Assembly (NCBI RefSeq): GCF_049199905.1
Contig: NZ_JBLZPK010000039.1
Location: 106,138-170,137 of the forward strand
Origin: Shinella sp032095155
GTDB taxonomy: Bacteria > Pseudomonadota > Alphaproteobacteria > Rhizobiales > Rhizobiaceae
DNA length: 64,000 nt
Reading direction: 5' to 3'
This document shows, one piece after another, positions 16,119 through 24,299 of the stretch; position 1 is the first letter of the stretch, and the number at the start of each line of letters is the position of its first letter. The notes beneath the pieces were generated by a model. That model saw only the letters and a program-made list of their open reading frames with translations, was not told where the DNA came from and made no database searches. The translations under genes and the position numbers were made by a program.

Positions 16119-17213
16119 TTACGTCCGCGTGGCGGCAAGGCTTAAGCCCTGCGCATCGAAGACGTGGGGTGAACCGGTGCAGGAAAGCGGCAGGGCATCG
16201 CCGGGGCGCAGATCGGCGCGTCCCGACGTCGCCATGATCAGCGAGTTTCCGTCGCTCGTGCGGGCATGGACAAGCGTCGATCCGCCGAGATGTTCGGTGA
16301 TTTCGACCATCGCCGTCAGAACGGGATCAGCGGCGTCGATCCGGTAGGATTCCGGGCGCAGGCCGAGTGTGATGGTGCTGCCGACGTCCGGGAGATGCGC
16401 GAAGGGGCCGGAGATCGTCTGCGGGCGGGCGAAGGCGGGGGAGGAGACGCGGATTTCCACCTCGCTCGCCGCCTCGATCCGGCTGGGCAGAAAAGTCATG
16501 CGCGGCGAGCCGATGAAGCCGGCGACGAAGAGATTGGCGGGCCGGTCGTAGAGGTCTGCGGGCGAGCCCACCTGTTCCACCAGGCCGCCCCGCAGCACGA
16601 CGATGCGGTCGGCGAGCGTCATCGCCTCTATCTGGTCGTGGGTGACATAGATCATCGTCGCGCCGATCTCCTGATGGAGCTTGGCGATCTCCACGCGCAT
16701 CTGCGTGCGCAGTTCGGCATCGAGATTGGACAGCGGCTCGTCGAACAGGAAGATTTTCGGCTTGCGCACGATGGCGCGGCCGATGGCGACGCGCTGGCGC
16801 TGGCCGCCGGAAAGCTGGCGCGGTTTGCGCTCGAGCAGGGCCTCGATCTGCAGGATGCGTGCCGCTTCCAGCACGCGGGCCTTGATCTCGGCCTTCGGCA
16901 CCTTGTTGATCTGCATGCCGAAGGCGATGTTGTCATAAACAGACATATGCGGAAACAGCGCATAGGACTGGAAGACCATCGCCACATGCCGGTCGGCCGG
17001 GTCGGCGTGGGTCAGGTCCTCGCCGTCGATGGAGATCGTGCCCTCGGAGGTCTCCTCCAGGCCGGCGATCATGCGCAGCAGCGTCGACTTCCCGCAGCCG
17101 GACGGGCCGACGAAGACAATGAACTCGCCCTTTTCCGCTTCGATGGAGACGCCTTTGACGACCTGGAGGTTGCCGAACTGCTTGATGACATTGTCGATCT
17201 TCAGGAAGGACAT
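16119..17213 (-). CDS. aglK: Sugar ABC transporter ATP-binding protein (MsmX/UgpC/AglK type)
   Basis: The 364-residue ATPase energising the sugar permeases encoded upstream on the same strand. Walker A is GPSGCGKST (about residues 37-45), the signature is LSGGQRQRVAIGRAI, Walker B is FLFDEPLSNLDAELR, and the His switch is in VTHDQIEAMTL. The C-terminal 120 residues are the MalK-type regulatory domain (TLGLRPESYRI). Start ATG 17213 has AGGAAGGA-like purines ahead. It is the last gene of the five-gene unit 21914-16119. The aglK symbol follows the rhizobial alpha-glucoside operon by analogy and is not certain. Confidence 0.82.
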   Translation of the reverse strand: MSFLKIDNVIKQFGNLQVVKGVSIEAEKGEFIVFVGPSGCGKSTLLRMIAGLEETSEGTISIDGEDLTHADPADRHVAMVFQSYALFPHMSVYDNIAFGMQINKVPKAEIKARVLEAARILQIEALLERKPRQLSGGQRQRVAIGRAIVRKPKIFLFDEPLSNLDAELRTQMRVEIAKLHQEIGATMIYVTHDQIEAMTLADRIVVLRGGLVEQVGSPADLYDRPANLFVAGFIGSPRMTFLPSRIEAASEVEIRVSSPAFARPQTISGPFAHLPDVGSTITLGLRPESYRIDAADPVLTAMVEITEHLGGSTLVHARTSDGNSLIMATSGRADLRPGDALPLSCTGSPHVFDAQGLSLAATRT

Positions 17214-17290
17214 GGTGTTTCGCCTGCTCTTGCCGGTTTTCACGTACAGATGGACGGGCCGGATGCCGGCCCGTCGCGGGAAGGGTGGTC

Positions 17291-18640
17291 TCAGCCACGT
17301 GCCCATTCGGGCAGCCACGCGCCGTGAGCGGCGGTCAACTGGTCGACGAGGCTCCAGATCTGGTCGAGATCCAGCTCGGCGGCGGTGTGCGGATCCATCA
17401 TCGCGGCGTGGTAGATGTGCTCGCGGTTTTCCGTCGTCAGTGCCTTCACCGTCAGCTCCTGCACGTTGATATTGGTGCGCATCAGAGCGGTGAGTTGGGT
17501 GGGCAGCTCGCCGATATAGGTCGGTTGGATGCCGTTCTCGTCGACGAGGCAAGGCACTTCGGCGGCGCAATTGGCCGGCAGCGAGGTGATGCAGCCATTG
17601 TTGCGCAGGTTGCCGTAGATGACCGAGGGTTCGCCGGTCCAGACCGAATTCATGATGGAGGAGGCATATTCGTGGCTCTCCTTCAACTCGATCGTGTCGC
17701 TGCCGGTGAGTGCGCGCGATTCTTCCTTCCAGCGGGCGATCTGCTCGACGCAGCGCTTGGGATATTCATCGAGCGGAATACCGAACTTCTCGATCAGGTC
17801 CTCGCGGCCTTCCTTGATGAACCAGGGCGTGTATTCGGCGAAATGCTCCGAGCTTTCGGTGACGAAATAGCCGAGCCGCGTCATCATCTCGTAGCGCACC
17901 TTGTTGGGGCAGCGCGGGTTCCAGTGGCTGGGCTTGGGGAAGCGGCCGTCGCGGTAACCGGCGAGGAGGTCCGGATAGAGGTCGCGGTAGCTGCCGTCGG
18001 CCTGGCGATGCTCGAACTTCAGGAAGAACGCCATGTGGTTGATGCCGGCGGCGCGGTAGCGGATTTCGCTTACGGGAATGTCGAGGTCGCGCGCCAGCTC
18101 ATAGGCCGTGCCCTGCACCGAATGGCACAGGCCGACTTGGCGTATGGCGGGGAATTTTTCGGCGATCGCCCAGGTGTTGATCGCCATCGGGTTGACATAT
18201 TGCAGGAGGATCGCGTTGGGGCACACCTCCATCATGTCGGCGCAGATCGCCCAGAGATGCGGCACGGTCCTGAGGCCGCGCATGATGCCGCCGATGCCGA
18301 GCGTATCGGCGATCGTCTGGCGCAGGCCGAACTTTTTCGGGATTTCGAAATCCGTGACGGTGCAGGGCTCGTAGCCGCCGATCTGGAAGGCGACGACGAC
18401 GAAATCCGCGCCGGCAAGGGCGCCGCGGTGCTCCGTATGGGTCTCGATCGTGGCGCGCGCGCCGAGCGTCTTGATGAGCTTGCCGGCGACGATCTCGCTT
18501 TCGGCGAGGCGCTCGGGATTGATGTCCATCAGGGCGATGACGGCGTCTTTGAAGGCGGGACGATGCAGCACGTCGCCGATGATGTTCTTCATGAAAACGG
18601 TGGAGCCAGCGCCGATGAACGTGATTTTGGGGCGTCGCAT
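17291..18640 (-). CDS. Glycoside hydrolase family 4, alpha-galactosidase/alpha-glucosidase type
   Basis: A 449-residue cytoplasmic enzyme that hydrolyses alpha-glycosides through an NAD+- and Mn2+-dependent redox-elimination route. The N-terminus has the Rossmann motif FIGAGSTVF (residues 7-15). The metal-binding segment CHSVQG lies near residue 175 and AAGINHMAFF near residue 205, both as in MelA/AglA-type GH4 enzymes. ATG 18640 is used because GAGGAT lies ahead; an in-frame start at 18688 lacks one. It sits inside an importer operon under LacI-type control. I favour an alpha-galactoside or alpha-glucoside substrate; alpha-galacturonides are a possible alternative. Confidence 0.88.
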   Translation of the reverse strand: MRRPKITFIGAGSTVFMKNIIGDVLHRPAFKDAVIALMDINPERLAESEIVAGKLIKTLGARATIETHTEHRGALAGADFVVVAFQIGGYEPCTVTDFEIPKKFGLRQTIADTLGIGGIMRGLRTVPHLWAICADMMEVCPNAILLQYVNPMAINTWAIAEKFPAIRQVGLCHSVQGTAYELARDLDIPVSEIRYRAAGINHMAFFLKFEHRQADGSYRDLYPDLLAGYRDGRFPKPSHWNPRCPNKVRYEMMTRLGYFVTESSEHFAEYTPWFIKEGREDLIEKFGIPLDEYPKRCVEQIARWKEESRALTGSDTIELKESHEYASSIMNSVWTGEPSVIYGNLRNNGCITSLPANCAAEVPCLVDENGIQPTYIGELPTQLTALMRTNINVQELTVKALTTENREHIYHAAMMDPHTAAELDLDQIWSLVDQLTAAHGAWLPEWARG

Positions 18641-18682
18641 GACGGATCCTCGAAAGATGATGTTGCGGTCAAGTGTGGAATG

Positions 18683-18717
18683 ATCCACCGGCGTCCGGGA
18701 GGGTGACGCCGGTGGAT
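18683..18717 (-). repeat. Intercistronic stem-loop between binding-protein and GH4 genes
   Basis: Perfect 13-bp arms (ATCCACCGGCGTC / GACGCCGGTGGAT) around a 9-nt loop, in the 140-bp gap between the solute-binding-protein stop (18781) and the GH4 start (18640). No U-run follows, so mRNA stabilisation of the binding-protein message or partial termination is more likely than full termination. Confidence 0.65.
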
Positions 18718-18780
18718 GCGCCTGCCGCAGGACGCGCCAGGAGCGGGAGCGTGAACGCCGGATGAAGCCGGCGCTGTGTT

Positions 18781-20097
18781 TTAGAACATGCCGTTGACCT
18801 GGTCGTTGGCGTCCTTCAGCAGGGTCGCCGGATCGCCCTTGTCGAGCAGCACGTTTTCCACCGCCGTGGTCAGAACAGTGGAGATTTCCGAAGCGTAGTC
18901 CGAGATCGGGAAGGGGAAGGTCGTCTCGGGTGTTGCCAGCATGACGAAGGCGGAAACGTCGAGATTTCTCGCCTTGTGCGCCTCTTCAGCCGCCGTCACG
19001 CCTTCCTGACGGGCCGGGAAGACGACGCCGGCCTTGCCGACAATGGTCTGGCATTCCGAGCCGCTCAGATACTTCACCCACTTCCAGGCCTCGTCCTGAT
19101 GCTGCGAGCCGGACCAGATGCTGTCGGCCAGACCGTTGAACATCGAGCGGCGGCCTTCCGGACCCTTCGGCACCGGCGCAAAGCCGATCTCCATCTTGGA
19201 GGCATCGCGATAGGTGCCGATGTTCCACGAACCGTCCGGTACGATCGCCGCCTTGCCGGCCGCGAAGATGGCGGTGGCGTTCAGCTTGCCGGTCTGTTCC
19301 TGGCTCAGCGCAAAGCCCTTCTTCAGGGCGAGATCGCGCTGCCAGGTCAGCGTTTCGGCAAGAGCCGGGCTGTCATAGCCGTATTGCGTGCCCCAGGCCT
19401 TGTCGATCGGCTTGAAACCATCGGAGACCGCGAGGAAGCTCCACTGGGTCTGGCCGTAGCCGTCCGTCCGGTCGGTCGCCCAGCCATAGACGGCGACCTT
19501 GGACTTGTCGAAGCCCGGCTCGTCGCCGCGCTTGCCGTTCTGGTCGAGCGTCAGATGGGCCAGCAGCTTTTCCAGCGAGCCGCCGTCCTTCGGGTTCCAG
19601 TCGAGATTCTTCAGGTCTTCTTCCTTGATACCGGCATCGGCGATCATCTTCTTGTTATAGACGAGCGCGATCGTGTCCCAGTCTTTCGGCATGCCCCATT
19701 GCTGGCCGTCCTTGGCCCAGACTTCGGCGAGGCCCGGCAGATAGGCCTTCATGTCGACCTGATCGGCGGCGATGCGTTCGGACAGATCGACCATAACGCC
19801 GTTCGTCAGGAATTCCGGGAAGCGGCTCAGGTGGTTGACGAAGACGTCGGGGGCGGTGCCGGATACGAAGGACGTTGTCAGCGTGGTCCAGTAATTGTCC
19901 CAGGCGTCCTGCGAGATCTTGATCTTGATGCCGGGATTGGCCGCCTCGAACTTGTCGGCGCACTGGCGATAGACGGGCGCCTGGTTGCCGTCCCACATCG
20001 TGTAGGTCAGCGTGATGTCCTCGGCATGTACCAAGGAAGGGCTGAGGCTGGTGAGGGCCGTCGTGGCGGCGATCGCGCCGATCAGGTATCGTTTCAT
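18781..20097 (-). CDS. Extracellular sugar-binding protein, family 1 (MalE-like)
   Basis: Periplasmic receptor of 438 residues for the importer encoded beside it. Signal peptide 1-25 (cleavage after LVHA). The mature protein begins with ITLTYTMWDGNQAPVYRQC and has the family-1 features NYWTTLTTSFVSGTAPDVF and PVPKGPEGRRSMFNG. A long intergenic stem-loop follows, a common arrangement that lets the binding protein be made in excess over the membrane parts. The GH4 enzyme downstream suggests an oligosaccharide with an alpha linkage as ligand. Confidence 0.88.
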   Translation of the reverse strand: MKRYLIGAIAATTALTSLSPSLVHAEDITLTYTMWDGNQAPVYRQCADKFEAANPGIKIKISQDAWDNYWTTLTTSFVSGTAPDVFVNHLSRFPEFLTNGVMVDLSERIAADQVDMKAYLPGLAEVWAKDGQQWGMPKDWDTIALVYNKKMIADAGIKEEDLKNLDWNPKDGGSLEKLLAHLTLDQNGKRGDEPGFDKSKVAVYGWATDRTDGYGQTQWSFLAVSDGFKPIDKAWGTQYGYDSPALAETLTWQRDLALKKGFALSQEQTGKLNATAIFAAGKAAIVPDGSWNIGTYRDASKMEIGFAPVPKGPEGRRSMFNGLADSIWSGSQHQDEAWKWVKYLSGSECQTIVGKAGVVFPARQEGVTAAEEAHKARNLDVSAFVMLATPETTFPFPISDYASEISTVLTTAVENVLLDKGDPATLLKDANDQVNGMF

Positions 20098-20125
20098 TGG
20101 TGTCTCCTCCTTTTGATTTATCGAC

Positions 20126-20998
20126 TTATTTCATGCCGCTCGTCTGGAGCGATTCCACGATCTGCCGGCCGAACACGACGAGCAGGGCGATGACCGGGAT
20201 GATCGAGAGCACGATGGCCGCCATCAGCCCGCTCCAGTCGGGATTGCCGCGGCCGGTCTGGCTCATGAAGTCCGAGAGCGCGACGGCCATGACGCGCACG
20301 CTGGCATCGCGGCCGACGAGAAAGGGCCAGAAGAACTCGTTCCAGGACTGGATGGCGAGCAGGATGCCGAGTGTCGCAATCGGCCCTTTCTGGATCGGCA
20401 GCGCGATGCGCCAGAAGATCTGGAACTGCGAGGCGCCCTCCAGCCGCGCCGCCTCGTCCAACTCCTTCGGCGAGGACAGGAAGAACTGCCTGAGGAAGAA
20501 GACCGCGAAGGGCGTCATCAGGATGGTCGGCGCGACGAGGCCGGTGAAGGTGTTCAGAAGGCCAAGCTGCTTGACGAGAATGAAGTTCGGGATGAACAGC
20601 ACCATGCTCGGGATCATGGTCGCGGCGAGAAAGGCGAAGAACAGCAGGTTGCGGCCCGGAAAGCTCATGCGGGCGAAGGCGTAAGCCGCAAGCGCCGAGA
20701 AGAAGATCTGCCCGGAGACCGTCAGCGCCGTGTAGATCACGCTGTTGCGCAGCGCGAGCATGAAGTCGATCGGCGAAGCGCGGGAGGCCGTGAGCTCGAT
20801 ATCCGAGGGCAGGCCCATGACGCGCAGGAAATTGCCGAGCGTGAAGGTTTCGGGCGTCAGGCTCGCGGCGCTGGTATAGACGTCGCTGGGATAGGTCAGG
20901 GCGATCTTCAGCGCCATCCACAGCGGCAGCAGCGAAAGAAAGACGAAGACGGCGAGCACGAGATAGCCGAGTGCGGCCTGCGGGGTGATGGTCTTCAT
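20126..20998 (-). CDS. Sugar ABC permease, MalG type
   Basis: A 290-residue inner-membrane permease with six predicted membrane segments (first about residues 10-30). The conserved EAA loop EAARLEGASQFQIFWRIALP near residue 200 contacts the ATPase. It lies 10 bp downstream of the MalF-type permease gene and 28 bp upstream of the binding-protein gene on the same strand. Substrate is inferred from the operon only. Confidence 0.88.
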   Translation of the reverse strand: MKTITPQAALGYLVLAVFVFLSLLPLWMALKIALTYPSDVYTSAASLTPETFTLGNFLRVMGLPSDIELTASRASPIDFMLALRNSVIYTALTVSGQIFFSALAAYAFARMSFPGRNLLFFAFLAATMIPSMVLFIPNFILVKQLGLLNTFTGLVAPTILMTPFAVFFLRQFFLSSPKELDEAARLEGASQFQIFWRIALPIQKGPIATLGILLAIQSWNEFFWPFLVGRDASVRVMAVALSDFMSQTGRGNPDWSGLMAAIVLSIIPVIALLVVFGRQIVESLQTSGMK

Positions 20999-21008
20999 GG
21001 CCGCCTCC

Positions 21009-21914
21009 TCAGGTGAGATCCGACTGATCCGCCTTCAGCAGCCGCATCTGCAGCAGCGTGACGAGGATCAGGGTGACGAAAAGCACGACGGAGATTGCGG
21101 AGGCATATCCCATCTTGTTGAATTTGAAGGCGTTCTCGTAGATGTACCAGAGAATGACGCGCGTCGAGTTGGACGGGCCGCCGGCCGTCGCCACCGCGAT
21201 GACGTCGAAGACCTGGAAGGAGCCGATGAGGCTGGTTACCAGCACGAAGGCGAGCACGGGGCGCAAAAGCGGCAGCGTGATGCGGCGGAACATCGTCCAC
21301 TCGCCGGCCCCCTCCAGCCGCGCGGCCTCATAGAGATGGCGCGGAATGGCCTGCAAGCCGGCATAGAAAAGCAGCGCGGTCAGGCCCGTATGCCGCCAGG
21401 TCGAGATGGCGGCCACCGACACCATCGCCTGATCCGGCGAGGCGAGGAAACCCTGGCGGCCGATGCCGACCACTTCGAGGAAGCCGTTCACCAGACCGAG
21501 GATCGGGTCGAGCATCATCAGCCAGACGAGGGCCGCGACGACATTGGAGATGAGATAGGGCGCTATGATCACGGCACGCAGCGATACCGCGCGGGCGAGC
21601 CTGTCGGACAGTACGGCCAGGAGTAGGCCGAGCATCGTCTGGATCGGAATGTTGTAGAGCACGTAAGCGAGCGTGACCCAGGCGGAATGCCAGAAATTCT
21701 CGTCGCCCAGCAGCTTCGCATAGTTGGCAAGCCCGATGAATTTCGGTGCGCGCATGAGGTTCCAGTCGGTCAGGCTGATCTGGACCGCCCGCAGCGTCGG
21801 CAGGAGGTAGAACACGAGGAAGCCGACGAGCGCCGGGGCGACGAACAGGAGGCCTGTCAGGGTTTCCTTCCGCCGCCTGCGGGCGCGTGACATACCGGTG
21901 CCCGCCTTCGTCAT
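21009..21914 (-). CDS. Sugar ABC permease, MalF type
   Basis: A 301-residue inner-membrane permease with a basic cytoplasmic N-terminus (SRARRRRKETL), six predicted membrane segments and the EAA loop EAARLEGAGEWTMFRRITLP near residue 220. A strong ribosome-binding site (GGAGG) lies before ATG 21914. It is the first gene of the operon running to 16119, and two palindromic LacI-type operators lie 18-63 bp upstream. Confidence 0.88.
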   Translation of the reverse strand: MTKAGTGMSRARRRRKETLTGLLFVAPALVGFLVFYLLPTLRAVQISLTDWNLMRAPKFIGLANYAKLLGDENFWHSAWVTLAYVLYNIPIQTMLGLLLAVLSDRLARAVSLRAVIIAPYLISNVVAALVWLMMLDPILGLVNGFLEVVGIGRQGFLASPDQAMVSVAAISTWRHTGLTALLFYAGLQAIPRHLYEAARLEGAGEWTMFRRITLPLLRPVLAFVLVTSLIGSFQVFDVIAVATAGGPSNSTRVILWYIYENAFKFNKMGYASAISVVLFVTLILVTLLQMRLLKADQSDLT

Positions 21915-21931
21915 GGTTTTCCTCCACTGAC

Positions 21932-21943
21932 TGACACGTGTTA
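21932..21943. promoter_or_regulatory. LacI-type operator, proximal
   Basis: TGACACGTGTTA, sharing the ACACGTGT core with the perfect palindrome 32 bp away. It lies 18 bp before the first permease gene, where a bound repressor would block transcription. Confidence 0.6.
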
Positions 21944-21961
21944 CTCCTCAAGAAATCCATT

Positions 21962-21977
21962 GCTAACACGTGTTAGC
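21962..21977. promoter_or_regulatory. LacI-type operator, distal (perfect palindrome)
   Basis: GCTAACACGTGTTAGC is a perfect 16-bp palindrome with a central CG, the usual form of LacI/GalR operators. It lies between the divergent repressor gene and the transport operon, centre-to-centre 32 bp (about three helical turns) from the proximal copy. Confidence 0.75.
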
Positions 21978-22096
21978 TTTGAATAGCTGGAGGATATTCC
22001 TGTTGTCAAGCGCGCAGACAGGCGTTACCTCTCGGGAAGGGCGAAGAGATTGAAGACGCTCGGAAAAAATTGCGCCTGGTGAGCTCGGGGAGTGGA

Positions 22097-23131
22097 ATGG
22101 CAAGCAACCGCGTGACCAGTCACGATGTGGCCCGTCTGGCCGGCGTGTCCCGTGCCACGGTCTCCCTCGTGCTCAACCGTTCGGAAAGCGTGACGCTGAG
22201 CAAGGAGACGCGCGAGCGTGTGATGCAGGCCGCCGCCGAGCTTGGCTACAAGCCGAATTCCGCCGGCCGTATGCTCGTCAGTGGACTGTCGGAAACGATC
22301 GGCCTCATCGTCTCCGACCCGTCGATCCTGCTCGTCGACCAGTTCATTCCGCAGGTCCTCTACGGCATCGAGAAGGCCAATCGGCAGATGGGCTTTCATG
22401 TGCTGGTCGAGGGGCTGGAGGCGACCGGCGAGGCCGGGGCCTATGACAATCTGGTGGAATCGCGTCGCATCGACGGGCTGATCGTCGTCAACCCGCGGGC
22501 CGGCGACCGGGCGCTGGTCTCGCTGATCGAGAAGGATTTTCCGCTTGTGCTCGTCGGCTCGGTGCGCCATCCCGCCGAGGTTTCCGTCACCTTCACTACG
22601 CGCGACGTCATCGGCAAGGCGGTCGACCACGTGGTCGGTCTCGGCCATCGCCGCATCGGCGCCATCACCTTTTCGCCGCGGGATTTCGTATCGACCAATG
22701 CACGCCTGACGGCGCTGTCCGGCGGGCTGGCCCGACACGGGCTGACACTCGACGAGGACGCAATAGGCGACGGAAATTTCAGTCCCGAGAGCGGCTACCT
22801 TGCAGCAAAGGCCTTGCTCACCCACCGGCCCGACCTGACGGCCATTTTCGCCGGCAACGATACGATCGCGATCGGCGTGCTGAACGCCGCCCACGAACTC
22901 GGCCGCCGCGTGCCGACCGACCTTTCCATCGTCGGCTTCGACGATCTGCCCTTCGCCCGCTGGCTGACGCCGCCGCTCACCACCATCCGCACGGATGGCG
23001 TCAGCCAGGGCAAGCTCGCCGCCGAAATGCTCTTCGCCCGCCTTCACCGCCGGCCGCTGGAAAACACGCGGGTGCGCATGGAGCCGCAATTGGTCGTGCG
23101 GGAATCGACGCAGGCGGCGCCCAAGGGCTGA
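22097..23131 (+). CDS. LacI/GalR-family repressor of the alpha-glycoside operon
   Basis: A 344-residue sugar-responsive repressor. The helix-turn-helix is at residues 5-25 (TSHDVARLAGVSRATVSLVL) with the hinge helix ending near residue 60. The rest is the periplasmic-binding-protein-like ligand domain (TIGLIVSDPSILL onward, SIVGFDDLPFARW near residue 280). ATG 22097 has GGGGAG ahead; an in-frame TTG at 22070 would add nine residues. It is divergent from the glycoside importer, and two palindromic operators lie between them, so it very likely represses that operon and perhaps itself. Confidence 0.9.
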   Translation: MASNRVTSHDVARLAGVSRATVSLVLNRSESVTLSKETRERVMQAAAELGYKPNSAGRMLVSGLSETIGLIVSDPSILLVDQFIPQVLYGIEKANRQMGFHVLVEGLEATGEAGAYDNLVESRRIDGLIVVNPRAGDRALVSLIEKDFPLVLVGSVRHPAEVSVTFTTRDVIGKAVDHVVGLGHRRIGAITFSPRDFVSTNARLTALSGGLARHGLTLDEDAIGDGNFSPESGYLAAKALLTHRPDLTAIFAGNDTIAIGVLNAAHELGRRVPTDLSIVGFDDLPFARWLTPPLTTIRTDGVSQGKLAAEMLFARLHRRPLENTRVRMEPQLVVRESTQAAPKG

Positions 23132-23141
23132 ATGCTCGCGA

Positions 23142-24287
23142 TCAGCCCCGAGAGCCGAAATGCCGCTCGAAGGTGAAGAGGGATGTCGGCAGCGCCGAGC
23201 CGTCGTCGAGCGCGAGATCGCACAAGATTTCGCCGATTACGCTGGTGAATTTGAAGCCATGGCCGGAGCAGGTCGAGGACACCACGACATTGCGGTGGGC
23301 GGGGCTGAAGTCGATCAGGAAATCCTCGCTCGGCAGCATCGTGTAGCGGCAGGTCGTGGCGCGCATGCGCGTGCTGGCCACCTTCGGCAGGCGTTTGCGG
23401 GCGAAACCGTCGAGCAGGGCGGTATCGGCCTCGTTGACCGGCGGATTGGCGGCCGTCGGATCGATCGGCTCGCGGAAATGTGCATGGCGGCCGATCTTGA
23501 CGCCATCGATACCGATGGCCGGGAACCCGAAATAGGAACCGTTCTCGCCCTCGTCGCGTAGGAAGCAGGGCATGCGGCTCGGCTGGGCGGCAAAACCGTC
23601 CTCCGGCTGATACCAGGCGACGACCTGACGGATCGGCACGGCATGGGCGGCGAGCTCGGGGACGAGTTCGGCAATCCACGCACCGGTCGCGACGATCACT
23701 TTTCGCGCCCGGTATCGGCCGGTCGTGGTGAGGATATCGACACCGTCTTCGTACGGTTCGATCGCCGTCACCCGCTCGCCGAAATGCAGTTCCGCCCCGT
23801 CTTCCGCCGCAAGCTTGAGATAGCCCATGATCGCCGCCTCGGGCCTGATATAGCCGCCCTGCGGATCGAGCAGCCCGATCTCGCCGTCCTCCAGTGCGAA
23901 GGCTGGGTAGCGCCGCGCCATCTCGGTCTTGTCGAGAATTTCATGCGCCAGGCCGTGCAGGTCGCAGGAGGCCTTCGTGCCGCTGACGATCTTGCTGTCG
24001 GGCCGGCCGATCTGCAGCACGCCGGTGACGGTCAGGATGTCCGCCCGCAGCCGCGCTTCCAGCGACCGCCAATTTTCATAGGCGCGCCGCAAGAGCGGCA
24101 CATAGGACGGATCCTCGAAATAGCCGAGCCGGATGAGCCTGCTGTCGCCATGCGAGGAACTGAGCGCATGGGCCGGAAAATGCGCTTCGATGCCAAGCAC
24201 ACGCGCACCGTGTGCTGCGGCAAAGGATGCCGCAGCACTTCCCATGGCGCCGAGGCCGATGACGGCGACGTCGAATTCTGCGGGCAT
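23142..24287 (-). CDS. FAD-dependent amine oxidase, SolA / monomeric sarcosine oxidase type
   Basis: A 381-residue flavoenzyme that oxidises secondary amines such as N-methyl amino acids with O2, giving the demethylated amino acid, formaldehyde and H2O2. The dinucleotide-binding motif GLGAMG is at residues 11-16. The Cys of the TTCRYT segment (C313) corresponds to the cysteine that binds FAD covalently in monomeric sarcosine oxidase. SGHGFKF near residue 341 completes the flavin site. It follows the ammonia-lyase-like gene on the same strand by 12 bp and probably belongs to the transport operon above it. This context suggests an N-methylated amino acid as substrate; N-methyltryptophan oxidase is only the nearest named family. 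Confidence 0.85.
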   Translation of the reverse strand: MPAEFDVAVIGLGAMGSAAASFAAAHGARVLGIEAHFPAHALSSSHGDSRLIRLGYFEDPSYVPLLRRAYENWRSLEARLRADILTVTGVLQIGRPDSKIVSGTKASCDLHGLAHEILDKTEMARRYPAFALEDGEIGLLDPQGGYIRPEAAIMGYLKLAAEDGAELHFGERVTAIEPYEDGVDILTTTGRYRARKVIVATGAWIAELVPELAAHAVPIRQVVAWYQPEDGFAAQPSRMPCFLRDEGENGSYFGFPAIGIDGVKIGRHAHFREPIDPTAANPPVNEADTALLDGFARKRLPKVASTRMRATTCRYTMLPSEDFLIDFSPAHRNVVVSSTCSGHGFKFTSVIGEILCDLALDDGSALPTSLFTFERHFGSRG

Positions 24288-24299
24288 GGTCCCTCCCGG

